Shown here: positions 26,465-33,874 of the stretch, piece by piece
Position numbering within the stretch: the first letter of the stretch is position 1
Layout: each line of letters starts with the position of its first letter
From: Treponema brennaborense
GTDB taxonomy: Bacteria; Spirochaetota; Spirochaetia; Treponematales; Treponemataceae
Reading direction: 5' to 3'
Assembly: GCA_023666275.1 (NCBI GenBank)
Contig: JAMPCJ010000007.1
Location: 1 to 64,000 of the forward strand
DNA length: 64,000 bases
Notes under the pieces: generated by a model
What the model was told of the DNA's origin: nothing
Databases searched by the model: none
The model's input: the letters and a program-made list of their open reading frames with translations, nothing else
Made by a program: the position numbers and the translations under genes

Positions 26465-26884
26465 ATGGCAGAGAAGTCAGTTCTGACTGTCGGCGTGTTC
26501 GATCTGCTCCACTTTGGACATTTCGAGTTATTCCGGCGGGCAAAAGCTCTTGCAGGGAGCGGAGGAACACTGACAGTGGCTGTTCAGAATGACGCTTCGG
26601 TGGCAAAGTACAAGCCATCGGCAAAGCTTGTCTATGACTGGAAGACACGTGCAGAAATGATTCGAGCGCTTCGATATGTAGACCATGTTGTTGCGTACAG
26701 CAATATTGATGAAGCGGTAAAAGAAATTACCTTTGATGTATTTGTTGTCGGCGGAGATCAGGTTCATCCGGGCTTCCAGCGTGCGGTGAAATGGTGCAAA
26801 GAAAACGGCAGGGAAGTTGTCAGGCTGAGCCGGACGGATGGGATTTCATCTTCTCTGCTGAGAAATGAGTGTCTGTCAATATGA
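26465..26884 (+). CDS. Second cytidylyltransferase-family protein
   Basis: The 139-residue protein shares the fold of its neighbour: FDLLHFGHFELFRRAK at ~12-27 holds HxGH, and RTDGISSSLL near the C-terminus holds the second nucleotide-binding motif. It resembles HldE/ethanolamine-phosphate cytidylyltransferase-type domains more than TagD does, so its alcohol substrate probably differs from that of the first enzyme. It is 45 bp downstream and overlaps the beginning of the open frame leading to the flippase. No decisive substrate residues were identified. Confidence 0.78.
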   Translation: MAEKSVLTVGVFDLLHFGHFELFRRAKALAGSGGTLTVAVQNDASVAKYKPSAKLVYDWKTRAEMIRALRYVDHVVAYSNIDEAVKEITFDVFVVGGDQVHPGFQRAVKWCKENGREVVRLSRTDGISSSLLRNECLSI

Positions 26885-26918
26885 TGACAGGGCTTTGATT
26901 TTATGGAGAAAGTGTGGC

Positions 26919-28148
26919 GTGGGAACAAACGAACAAACGCTTGCAAAGAATACGGTTATGCTTTATGTGATGCAGATAAGCGGCTATGTGTTTCCCCTGC
27001 TGTCGTTTCCCTATCTGACGCGCATTCTTGGAGCGGAAAAGTATGGAGTTGTTGTGTTCGCGAATTCAATCATGACATATTTCATGTTGTTCATCGAATT
27101 CGGTTTTCTCCTGTCCGGCACAAACAGCTGTTCTCTTGCGGCAGATGACAAGGAGCAATTGGGGCGCATAACATTTGGAATCATTCAGGCGAAATGCTTT
27201 CTGGCTCTTCCTGCGGCGGCAATTCTTGTTGCCGGATGTTTGTTTGTACAAAAGATGAGGCAGGATTCATTGTTCTTTGCTCTCTCGTTCTTTGGAATTT
27301 TCCTGACTGCTTTTCTTCCCGATTTTCTGTTCCGTGGAATTGAAAAAATGGGCGTTATCACATACCGCGTCATTGTTTCAAAGGCAGTCTACACGGCGGC
27401 GATTTTTCTTTTCGTCCGAAAAGAAGACGATTACTTTATCATTCCGATTGCGACAATCGGTGCAAACCTGTTTGCAGTCGTTTTGACATGGATTGAGATT
27501 ATCAGAAAAAAGATGATTACATTTTTTTTTGTGCCGGCAAAGGATATGTTTGTTCGCCTTAAGGAATCCTCGTTATTTTTTCTATCTCGGATTGCAACAA
27601 CATTTTACACATCATTGAACACAGTTATTCTTGGATTCAATTTTCCGGAAGCAAGTGTCGGACAGTACGGCGCAGCAAACACGATTGCAAACACATGCCG
27701 CAGCCTGATGTCCCCTGTTTCGGACAGCATCTACCCGTATATGGTGAAACAAAAGAATTTTGCTTTGGTGAGAAAAATCCTCTTTGTGCTTGAGCCGATT
27801 GTCATAGCCTGTTGTGTGCTGCTGTGGATTGCAGCTCCGCGGGCGGTACAGATTGCCTGCGGGAATGACTACGATGCCGCAATTCCGATGCTGCGCGCGA
27901 TGATTCCGATTATCGCGATAACGCTTCCGGCGTACCTATGCGGATATCCGATATTGGGTGCGATGGGGCAAATAAAGTGGGCGAATCTGAGCGTTGTGAT
28001 TTCCGCATCATTCCATGTCGCAGGGCTTGTCATCTTGGCAGCAGCGGGACAAGTCGGATTTATTCAAATTATTGCGCTGACATGCTGCACGCAATTCTTG
28101 GAACTTGGAATACGGATTTTTGTTATAGCAAGGAGTGCGAATAGATGA
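26919..28148 (+). CDS. Polysaccharide flippase (Wzx-type, MATE/MVF superfamily)
   Basis: The 409-residue membrane protein has about 12 hydrophobic segments and the N-terminal family signature NTVMLYVMQISGYVFPLLSF followed by PYLTRILGAEKYG. Wzx proteins flip lipid-linked oligosaccharide units across the inner membrane for polymerisation. The start is inferred as GTG at 26919, behind GGAG; an earlier ATG-type start would overlap the cytidylyltransferase gene and is not needed. Its stop overlaps the LicD ATG (ATGA). With the Wzy-like gene it indicates a Wzx/Wzy-dependent pathway. Confidence 0.85.
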   Translation: MGTNEQTLAKNTVMLYVMQISGYVFPLLSFPYLTRILGAEKYGVVVFANSIMTYFMLFIEFGFLLSGTNSCSLAADDKEQLGRITFGIIQAKCFLALPAAAILVAGCLFVQKMRQDSLFFALSFFGIFLTAFLPDFLFRGIEKMGVITYRVIVSKAVYTAAIFLFVRKEDDYFIIPIATIGANLFAVVLTWIEIIRKKMITFFFVPAKDMFVRLKESSLFFLSRIATTFYTSLNTVILGFNFPEASVGQYGAANTIANTCRSLMSPVSDSIYPYMVKQKNFALVRKILFVLEPIVIACCVLLWIAAPRAVQIACGNDYDAAIPMLRAMIPIIAITLPAYLCGYPILGAMGQIKWANLSVVISASFHVAGLVILAAAGQVGFIQIIALTCCTQFLELGIRIFVIARSANR

Positions 28149-29020
28149 AAGTAAGAAAAACAGAAAATCTTGTGCCGCTTCCGCCTAATGAATTACGCAA
28201 GGCTCAGTTTTTAATGCTCAAAATACTAAAGGAAGTCCACCGCATCTGCGAAGAAAACGGAATTCATTATTTTCTTTCGGACGGAACGCTTATCGGAGCA
28301 ATTCGCCATAATGGTTTTATTCCATGGGATGACGATATTGACATCAGTATGCTTCGAAGCGACTATGAAACATTCTGTAAGATAGCCAGCGAAAAACTTG
28401 GTGAAGAATATATTCTTCAAACCGGCGATACAGATCCAGGATATGGACTGTATTTTGTAAAAGTAATGTTGAAAAATACACACTGGCTAGAATCAGACGC
28501 TTCAGATACGAATAGGTCTGTTTCAGGTATTTATATTGATATTTTTCCATTTGACAAAATTCCTGAAGACAGAAAGAAATGGCGGCAGCTTCAATGCCGA
28601 TTCAGATTGCTGGATTCTATTATCAAAATAAAGACAGGTTACTATAACATAGATAGTGTACATGGAATTTTTCACAAATCGTATTATTGCCTAAAAAAGC
28701 TGTTAGGAACTCTGATTCCGCTAAAATGCTTTGTGAGCAAGCGAAAGAAGTTGTGTATGAAGTATGAGACGCTTTCTTCTTCGTTCCTTGTTGCCCGATA
28801 TCAAGTATTCGCTCGGCGCGGTGAAACTGAAAAAGATGTGAATAAAATTGAGCATTTCACATCCCTTGTGCTTCATGATTTTGAAGATGCCCAATTTTAT
28901 ATTCCCCAAAAGTATGATGTTGTGTTGAAACAGTATTATGGCGACTACATGACGCTTCCGCCAGTCGAAAAACAGAAAAACCATGGAATCGTTGAATATG
29001 ACTTTGGCGGATATTTATGA
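28145..29020 (+). CDS. LicD-family phosphotransferase
   Basis: LicD-family enzymes attach phosphoalcohols such as phosphocholine or ribitol-phosphate to sugars from a CDP-donor. The 291-residue protein has the core motif LSDGTLIGAIRHNGFIPWDD followed by DIDISM (residues ~42-67), the metal- and nucleotide-binding centre. AGGAG lies upstream and the ATG overlaps the flippase stop. Given two cytidylyltransferases in the same operon, it likely transfers one of the CDP-activated groups onto the glycan. Which group is unknown: LicC/LicA-type choline genes were not seen. Confidence 0.88.
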   Translation: MKVRKTENLVPLPPNELRKAQFLMLKILKEVHRICEENGIHYFLSDGTLIGAIRHNGFIPWDDDIDISMLRSDYETFCKIASEKLGEEYILQTGDTDPGYGLYFVKVMLKNTHWLESDASDTNRSVSGIYIDIFPFDKIPEDRKKWRQLQCRFRLLDSIIKIKTGYYNIDSVHGIFHKSYYCLKKLLGTLIPLKCFVSKRKKLCMKYETLSSSFLVARYQVFARRGETEKDVNKIEHFTSLVLHDFEDAQFYIPQKYDVVLKQYYGDYMTLPPVEKQKNHGIVEYDFGGYL

Positions 29021-29958
29021 AACAACTTCCCAAAATCTCAATCATCGTTCCCGTGTACAACGTGGAAAAATATCTGCGCCGCTGCATTGATTCGATTCTC
29101 GCGCAGACATTTACGGACTTTGAATGCATTCTGGTAGACGACGGAAGTCCCGACGGCTGCCCTGCGATTTGCGATGAGTATGCAAAAAAGGATGCCCGCG
29201 TGCGCGTAATTCATCAGGAAAACAAAGGCCTAAGCGCGGCGAGAAACGCGGGGCTTGATGCGGCGCGCGGAGAATGGATAGGATTCGTGGATTCCGACGA
29301 CTGGATTGAAGCAGAAACGTATGAAGTTGCATACAAAGCGGCCATTGAGAACTCTGCCGATTTAGTTCAGTGGAATATCGTTATGGAACGGGCAGGAAAG
29401 AAAATACATACAACGAAACAAAAGGAAGGCATCTTCTCAGTTTTAAAAGACGTCACATACTTTGAGCCAAGTGTGTGTCACAAACTAGTTTCAAGAAAGC
29501 TAATTTACGACAACAATATTAGATTTCCGAGAACACGGTTATCAGAAGATAAAGCTGTATCCTTTCGGTGCTATTTATTAGCTGGCATTTGTTATCAAAT
29601 TGAGAAAATTTTTTATCACTATGATTATAGAGGAAATTCTATAAGTCGTACTATTTCAAAGGAAATGGTTCTTGATGAAAGGGATACGGTACAATCAATG
29701 GAAGCATGGGCTCAGCAAAAAAATTTCAAGAATTACGAAAAAATAATTTATGAACAGAAATGCATTTGCAAGCAGCATTCCATTTTGTATATGAAAAAGC
29801 CAGACTTTGATTTGTGCCGTTCGCTTTTTCCAGAAATAAATAAAATTGTCTTACATGACAAAACAAAGTTTTCCGTCTTGTTTTTCTTCACCTATTTTCA
29901 TTTTGATTTTGCGGCATTGTTGTTAATAAAAATATGGAAAATATTGAGGAATGTATAA
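29017..29958 (+). CDS. Glycosyltransferase family 2
   Basis: The 313-residue protein has a GT-A domain with ISIIVPVYNVEKYLRRCIDS at ~6-25, the DDGSPDG loop at ~42-48 and the DSDD metal-binding motif at ~91-94. GT2 enzymes build the repeat unit from nucleotide sugars on the cytoplasmic face. Its start overlaps the LicD stop by 4 bp. The first third has the codon look of the chromosome, whereas the last two thirds are AT-richer, as are the next two genes, so there may be a recombination junction inside it. Confidence 0.9.
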   Translation: MKQLPKISIIVPVYNVEKYLRRCIDSILAQTFTDFECILVDDGSPDGCPAICDEYAKKDARVRVIHQENKGLSAARNAGLDAARGEWIGFVDSDDWIEAETYEVAYKAAIENSADLVQWNIVMERAGKKIHTTKQKEGIFSVLKDVTYFEPSVCHKLVSRKLIYDNNIRFPRTRLSEDKAVSFRCYLLAGICYQIEKIFYHYDYRGNSISRTISKEMVLDERDTVQSMEAWAQQKNFKNYEKIIYEQKCICKQHSILYMKKPDFDLCRSLFPEINKIVLHDKTKFSVLFFFTYFHFDFAALLLIKIWKILRNV

Positions 29959-29959
29959 C

Positions 29960-30934
29960 ATGAAAAAATTTTTTGAAAAGCGCATCATTCCTTTTTATCT
30001 ATGTCTTTTTTTTGCAATTGTAAGCGCCATTCAATTGCTCGGAATGAGCGCAGATTTTTACGGTTATCAAAAAATATTTTCGCTCAAATTTATGCACAGA
30101 GAGCCTACAGAACCTTTTTTCACCTTTTTGCGAAGCATAAATGATGTGCTTTTTGATTCCGAGCTGACATCTATTTATTTTGTTTCTGCGTTTATTTCGC
30201 TTTCGATAAAAAAATGCGCCGTCAAAAAACTTGCGGACGGAAATGCTCTTTTCGTTTTTATACTTTATCTTTTTAGTACTTTCACGTTACACGAGTACAA
30301 TCAAATACGAGTAGCGTGCTCCATAAGTATTTTTTTGTTTATGCTCTACGATATTATAAGAGAAAGAAAAGTTCTGATTTTGCTTGAATTCTGCATTGCA
30401 TTTTGTTTTCATTATTCCGCTATTTTTATTTTGTTCTTTTTGGTTTTCATAAAGGTGTTCAAATCAAAGGGAAGCCTTGCAGTGCTTGTTGTTTTTGGTT
30501 TTTTCTTTGCGGTTTTTACTTCATCTGCAAAAGCAATCGTAAATTTTATTTATTTAATTCAAGATGTTTTGGGATTTAATAAATCGGGCAATGTTTCGGA
30601 TTTTATGTCTCCGTTTAACTTAAAGTACCTTGTGCTTTTGACAGCTTTCTTGCTTTATCTGTATTTTATTCCGCCGACTGACAAAAAGAATATGCTTTTG
30701 GCAAAGTCTATGGCTTTTGGTTTGTGTTTTTATTACTATCTTAATCCTATTCATTTACCTGTCATTTCCGTGCGCCTTGCCGAATATTTTACATCTGTAT
30801 TTGTCCTTTTTTTTGTGAACACAAGCAAATATCTTCCGTTCAAAGAAAAGAAAATCATAATTGCAATTCCTGTCACAGTAATTTTGTTTTACGGCTATGC
30901 CTCGGCGAAAACTTCTCTAGGTCTGTCTGTTTAA
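29960..30934 (+). CDS. Wzy-like / EpsG-type polysaccharide polymerase
   Basis: The 324-residue, very hydrophobic protein has around nine transmembrane segments. The pattern (FYGYQKIF early, YNQIRVACSISIFLFMLYD in the middle, FHYSAIF) fits the EpsG/Wzy group, with conserved YNQIR and FHYSA-like motifs. It should polymerise flipped repeat units in the periplasm. ATG 29960 follows GAGGA at normal distance; the ATG at 29951 is also possible. Strong AT bias compared with flanking housekeeping genes suggests transfer. Sequence conservation in this family is low, so the call rests on topology, motifs and context. Confidence 0.75.
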   Translation: MKKFFEKRIIPFYLCLFFAIVSAIQLLGMSADFYGYQKIFSLKFMHREPTEPFFTFLRSINDVLFDSELTSIYFVSAFISLSIKKCAVKKLADGNALFVFILYLFSTFTLHEYNQIRVACSISIFLFMLYDIIRERKVLILLEFCIAFCFHYSAIFILFFLVFIKVFKSKGSLAVLVVFGFFFAVFTSSAKAIVNFIYLIQDVLGFNKSGNVSDFMSPFNLKYLVLLTAFLLYLYFIPPTDKKNMLLAKSMAFGLCFYYYLNPIHLPVISVRLAEYFTSVFVLFFVNTSKYLPFKEKKIIIAIPVTVILFYGYASAKTSLGLSV

Positions 30935-30946
30935 GTGAGCTAAGTA

Positions 30947-31807
30947 ATGAATCTTTTTTCCGTCATCGTAACATATAATCCAAATATTCCTCAATTAAAA
31001 GCGTGTGTTGATTCGCTTTTGCCGCAAGTTGAAAAAATCATCATCGTAAAAAACAGCGCAGAATTGCTTGGTGATGATTTTCGGAATAAAAAAATCGAAC
31101 AAATCCAACTTGATAAAAACTACGGTATCGCCTACGCACAAAATCGCGGAATCGAGCGGGCGATAAAATTGGGGGCAGAATGGATTTTGCTTTCCGATCA
31201 AGACACGAATTTTCCGTGCGACTATATCGATTCTTTTTTGCCATTTATGATCGAAAAAGAGGCAGATGTTTTTTGCCCTCTTTTTTTCGGCGTGACAAAA
31301 AAACAATATTCGCCCGTCATGATAAAAAAATTCAAGGCGGCAAAAAAAGTTTCAGAACCTGTTTTCGTTCAACATGCAATTTCATCCGGAACAATTTTTC
31401 ATAAAGGCATTTTCGAAAAAATCGGCGGTATGGACGAAAAGCTTTTCATCGACTATGTCGATTCTGAATGGTGCTGGCGCGCAGTTTCAAAAGGAATCAA
31501 AATTCTTCAAATTCCTTCGATAATCATTCGCCATCAGCTCGGAGACAATGTAAAAAAAATCTTCGTCTGGCAAGTTACAATTCGAAGCGATGCAAGATAC
31601 TACTACATAATCCGAAACGGATTTTATCTTTCGTTTCATTGCGAATATTTGAACTTCGCAGAAAAGACACGGCTTTTTCTGCGAAGCGTGAAATTCTGCA
31701 TAGGAGTTTTTTTACTCAAGCACAATTTTTCGGCAATGAAACTTTGTTTGAAAGCATTTTGCGACGGTGCAAATCAAAAGCTCGGAGAAATGGAGAAAGC
31801 AAAATGA
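30947..31807 (+). CDS. Glycosyltransferase family 2 (rhamnosyltransferase-like)
   Basis: The 286-residue protein starts with the VIVTYNPN motif at ~6-13. It has the LSDQDTNFP motif (DxD-type, ~79-87) and later GGMDEKLFIDYVDSEWCWRA, which is characteristic of dTDP-rhamnosyltransferases of the WbbL/RfbF kind. The donor is thus likely a deoxysugar nucleotide, but no rml genes are present in the window. The stop overlaps the next start (ATGA), so it is in the same transcript. AT-rich. Confidence 0.85.
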   Translation: MNLFSVIVTYNPNIPQLKACVDSLLPQVEKIIIVKNSAELLGDDFRNKKIEQIQLDKNYGIAYAQNRGIERAIKLGAEWILLSDQDTNFPCDYIDSFLPFMIEKEADVFCPLFFGVTKKQYSPVMIKKFKAAKKVSEPVFVQHAISSGTIFHKGIFEKIGGMDEKLFIDYVDSEWCWRAVSKGIKILQIPSIIIRHQLGDNVKKIFVWQVTIRSDARYYYIIRNGFYLSFHCEYLNFAEKTRLFLRSVKFCIGVFLLKHNFSAMKLCLKAFCDGANQKLGEMEKAK

Positions 31808-32257
31808 CAGCAAATAAACAGTACAACGCGCTTCGTCTCTTACGCCGTTTTATTTTCGCATGGTGCTATAAGTCGTTCTTTCTGCCGAGCGCGATGCGTA
31901 TACGGCTGCTCAGATTATGCGGCGTGCACATCGGAAAAAAATGCTTCATCGGGCAGTTCGTGCTGTTCGACGATTTGTATCCGCAGAATATTTTTATCGG
32001 CGACGGCACGACGATTACCGCGGGAACAAAAATCATCACTCATTTCAAGAATTCAGTCACAGGCGGATTTGATGTGTGCGAAGTGAGGATAGGCGCACAC
32101 TGCTTTGTCGGAATGAACACGCTTTTCACAAAACCCGTTTGCGTCGGGGACAATACAATTATCGGGGGGGGCGGTCGTGACCACAGATTTGCCGCCGAAT
32201 GCTGTTTGCGCGGGAGTTCCCTGTCGGGTCATAAAACAGCGGACGCAAGAGAATTGA
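31804..32257 (+). pseudogene. Left-handed beta-helix acyltransferase, frame broken at a G8 tract
   Basis: This is a WcaF/LacA-type O-acyltransferase with hexapeptide repeats (IGKKCFIGQFVLF, IFIGDGTTITAG, IGAHCFVGMNTLF, VCVGDNTIIG), which would acetylate the glycan. At 32164-32171 eight G shift the frame. As read, translation runs on to 32268 with an unrelated tail; in the other frame the canonical end appears at once, with TTDLPPNAVCAGVPCRVIKQ and a stop at 32255-32257. G10 (or G7) would restore a full protein; G10 gives IGGGAVV, aligning with the usual IGAGSVV. It is therefore probably a phase-variable gene in the OFF state, not decay. Confidence 0.85.
32164..32171 (+). repeat. Homopolymer G8 inside the acyltransferase gene
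   Basis: The eight G form the frame-breaking contingency tract described for the acyltransferase. Changes of one or two bases decide whether the conserved C-terminus is translated. Confidence 0.9.
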
Positions 32258-32276
32258 GCGCGCGATGAATATGTTT

Positions 32277-32708
32277 TCAGCTCTCCCTGCCCTCTTCGAT
32301 TATCTTCATCATTTCCGCAGGACTTACGACGAACGGCTTTATCGGAAAATCCTTTATGTTGCCCGTTACAAGGTATGCCTCGTGCTCCTGCCGCGCGTCC
32401 ATCGTCACTTCGTAGAAAACAACATCGTCGGAATCAGTCGGCGTTTCCCCGCTTTGAATGCCGGCAAGCTCGATGCCATTGCCGATAATCGCCTGAATCA
32501 TTTTCCGCTTTGCTTCTTGCGTGAACTTGTCTTTGAATTTTTTTCGTCCAAGAACTTCCGCGTACTCCGCGATAATTTTCCTGCTGTAAACAGGAACAAT
32601 CACGCCGTCGTATATTTTCAAAATTATTTTGACTGTGGCAGAATCGTCGTGCGTTTTCATCAGCGCAGAAACTATTACATTCGTGTCGATGACCGCGTAA
32701 TACTTCAT
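32277..32708 (-). CDS. PIN-domain toxin (module 1)
   Basis: The 143-residue protein opens with YYAVIDTNVIVSALMK, the first acidic cluster of PIN nucleases; further acidic residues follow in the middle (EYAEVL) and before the C-terminal KDFPIKPFVVSPAEMMK. PIN toxins cleave RNA, commonly initiator tRNA or rRNA, when freed from their antitoxin. It lies directly after the RelB-like antitoxin on the same strand (3-bp gap). It is homologous to the second PIN toxin 850 bp away, with long stretches of near-identical DNA at the 3' ends. Confidence 0.88.
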   Translation of the reverse strand: MKYYAVIDTNVIVSALMKTHDDSATVKIILKIYDGVIVPVYSRKIIAEYAEVLGRKKFKDKFTQEAKRKMIQAIIGNGIELAGIQSGETPTDSDDVVFYEVTMDARQEHEAYLVTGNIKDFPIKPFVVSPAEMMKIIEEGRES

Positions 32709-32711
32709 CGC

Positions 32712-33005
32712 CTACTTTCCCGCCCGATACGCACGGATTTCCTCGTTGATTTCGTCAAGGCTCATTCCCTGAAGCCCTTTTTCCTTCGCCTCTTTTCTGA
32801 GTTGAAGAAAAGCTTTCCTGCCTTCTTCGAGAGAAACTTTTTCCGAATCCACTTTCATATCAAACGGAATGCCGCGCTCTTCCACGGACTTTTTGAGGAA
32901 AATGCGGAACGCCGTCGGAAGATCCAAACCGAGCCGTTCGAAAATGCCGGCGGCTTCGTTCTTCAAATCCTCGTCCACGCGAATCTGAACCAATGTGCTT
33001 GCCAT
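32712..33005 (-). CDS. RelB/DinJ-type antitoxin (module 1)
   Basis: The 97-residue protein has an N-terminal ribbon-helix-helix part (LVQIRVDEDLKNEAAGIFE, LGLDLPTAFRIFLKKSVEE) that binds DNA, and a C-terminal tail (GMSLDEINEEIRAYRAGK) that should cover the toxin. ATG 33005 is preceded by AAGGGG. The tail resembles that of the second antitoxin although their N-terminal parts belong to different families. It is expected to autoregulate the pair. RelB/DinJ usually partners RelE/YafQ toxins, so the PIN partner is of note. Confidence 0.85.
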   Translation of the reverse strand: MASTLVQIRVDEDLKNEAAGIFERLGLDLPTAFRIFLKKSVEERGIPFDMKVDSEKVSLEEGRKAFLQLRKEAKEKGLQGMSLDEINEEIRAYRAGK

Positions 33006-33119
33006 TTCCTGCCCCTTTGTATGTGTTTGTTGCATTTTTATAGTTTAAATGTATGTAAATATAAGTTGTTTGTCAACAACACGACGGCTTTTTCGGCTTT
33101 CCACAGGATGAATATGACT

Positions 33120-33554
33120 TTAGAGTATCCCGTTTGCCCCGCCTTCTTCGATAATCCGCATCATTTCCGCAGGACTTACGACGAACGGCTTTATAGGGAA
33201 ATGTTTGGCGTTGCCGGTAACAAGGTATGCATCATCGAATCTATCTTTGGCAGTCAACGTGATTTCATAGAAAACAATGTCTTTTTCGTCAGCGATTGTA
33301 TCTGCGGATTTTGTTTCGTCAAGGAAAATTGCTCTGTTTGCGAGACGTTTCATAAGGCGGGAAACAATGTCATAAGGAAAATCAAACTTTTCTCTTCTGC
33401 ACACTTCCCAATACTCGCTCTGAATCTTTTGGTGCATGACGGGAATTATCTTTCCGGTCAGCGCCATTTTCAAAACTTTTCCGGGATTGGAATCTTTCTT
33501 TATAAGCGCAGAAACAATTACGTTCGTGTCAAGAACGGCATAAATCTTTTTCAC
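33120..33554 (-). CDS. PIN-domain toxin (module 2)
   Basis: The 144-residue protein is a paralogue of the toxin at 32277-32708: it opens with YAVLDTNVIVSALIKK and ends with HFPIKPFVVSPAEMMRIIEEG. The acidic residues of the PIN site (Asp at ~8, Glu in SEYWEV, Asp in KSADT and DDAYLV) are visible. The start is GTG at 33554, 6 bp after the stop of the upstream antitoxin. RNase activity is inferred from the family. Confidence 0.87.
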   Translation of the reverse strand: MKKIYAVLDTNVIVSALIKKDSNPGKVLKMALTGKIIPVMHQKIQSEYWEVCRREKFDFPYDIVSRLMKRLANRAIFLDETKSADTIADEKDIVFYEITLTAKDRFDDAYLVTGNAKHFPIKPFVVSPAEMMRIIEEGGANGIL

Positions 33555-33560
33555 GTGCCT

Positions 33561-33785
33561 TTATTTTCCCGCCCTGCAAAGCGCGATTTCATCGTTGATT
33601 TCATCCAGCGTCCAGTCCTGAAGTCCGGACTTTTCGGCAAAATCATTCGCTTCTTTCAAAAGCGCATCAACTTCGTCGGCGTTTCGTTTGGTTTCACGAA
33701 GATAAAGGAACGTTATATAGTCAGAGGCGGATTGCCGCTTGGCTTCCGAAAGAGAATTATACATTTCAATCAATTCCTGCGGCAT
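33561..33785 (-). CDS. Antitoxin of the second PIN module
   Basis: The 74-residue protein has an N-terminus typical of DUF2281-like or short helical antitoxins (QELIEMYNSLSEAKRQSASDYI) and the C-terminal toxin-binding tail DWTLDEINDEIALCRAGK. I chose ATG 33785, 6 nt behind GGGAG; an ATG two codons earlier abuts that site. It is the first gene of the pair and precedes a divergent glycosyltransferase by 89 bp. Confidence 0.78.
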   Translation of the reverse strand: MPQELIEMYNSLSEAKRQSASDYITFLYLRETKRNADEVDALLKEANDFAEKSGLQDWTLDEINDEIALCRAGK

Positions 33786-33874
33786 AGACATCTCCCGAAT
33801 AAAAACTTCTGTTATTCAGTATACATACAAAATCCGGGAAAATCAACAAAGACTGCCCGGAAAAGGAGGGCCGC

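Noticed and set aside
31804-32268. Acyltransferase read as an intact 154-residue protein
   Set aside because: The last third in that frame has no acyltransferase similarity, whereas the alternative frame restores it exactly at the G tract.
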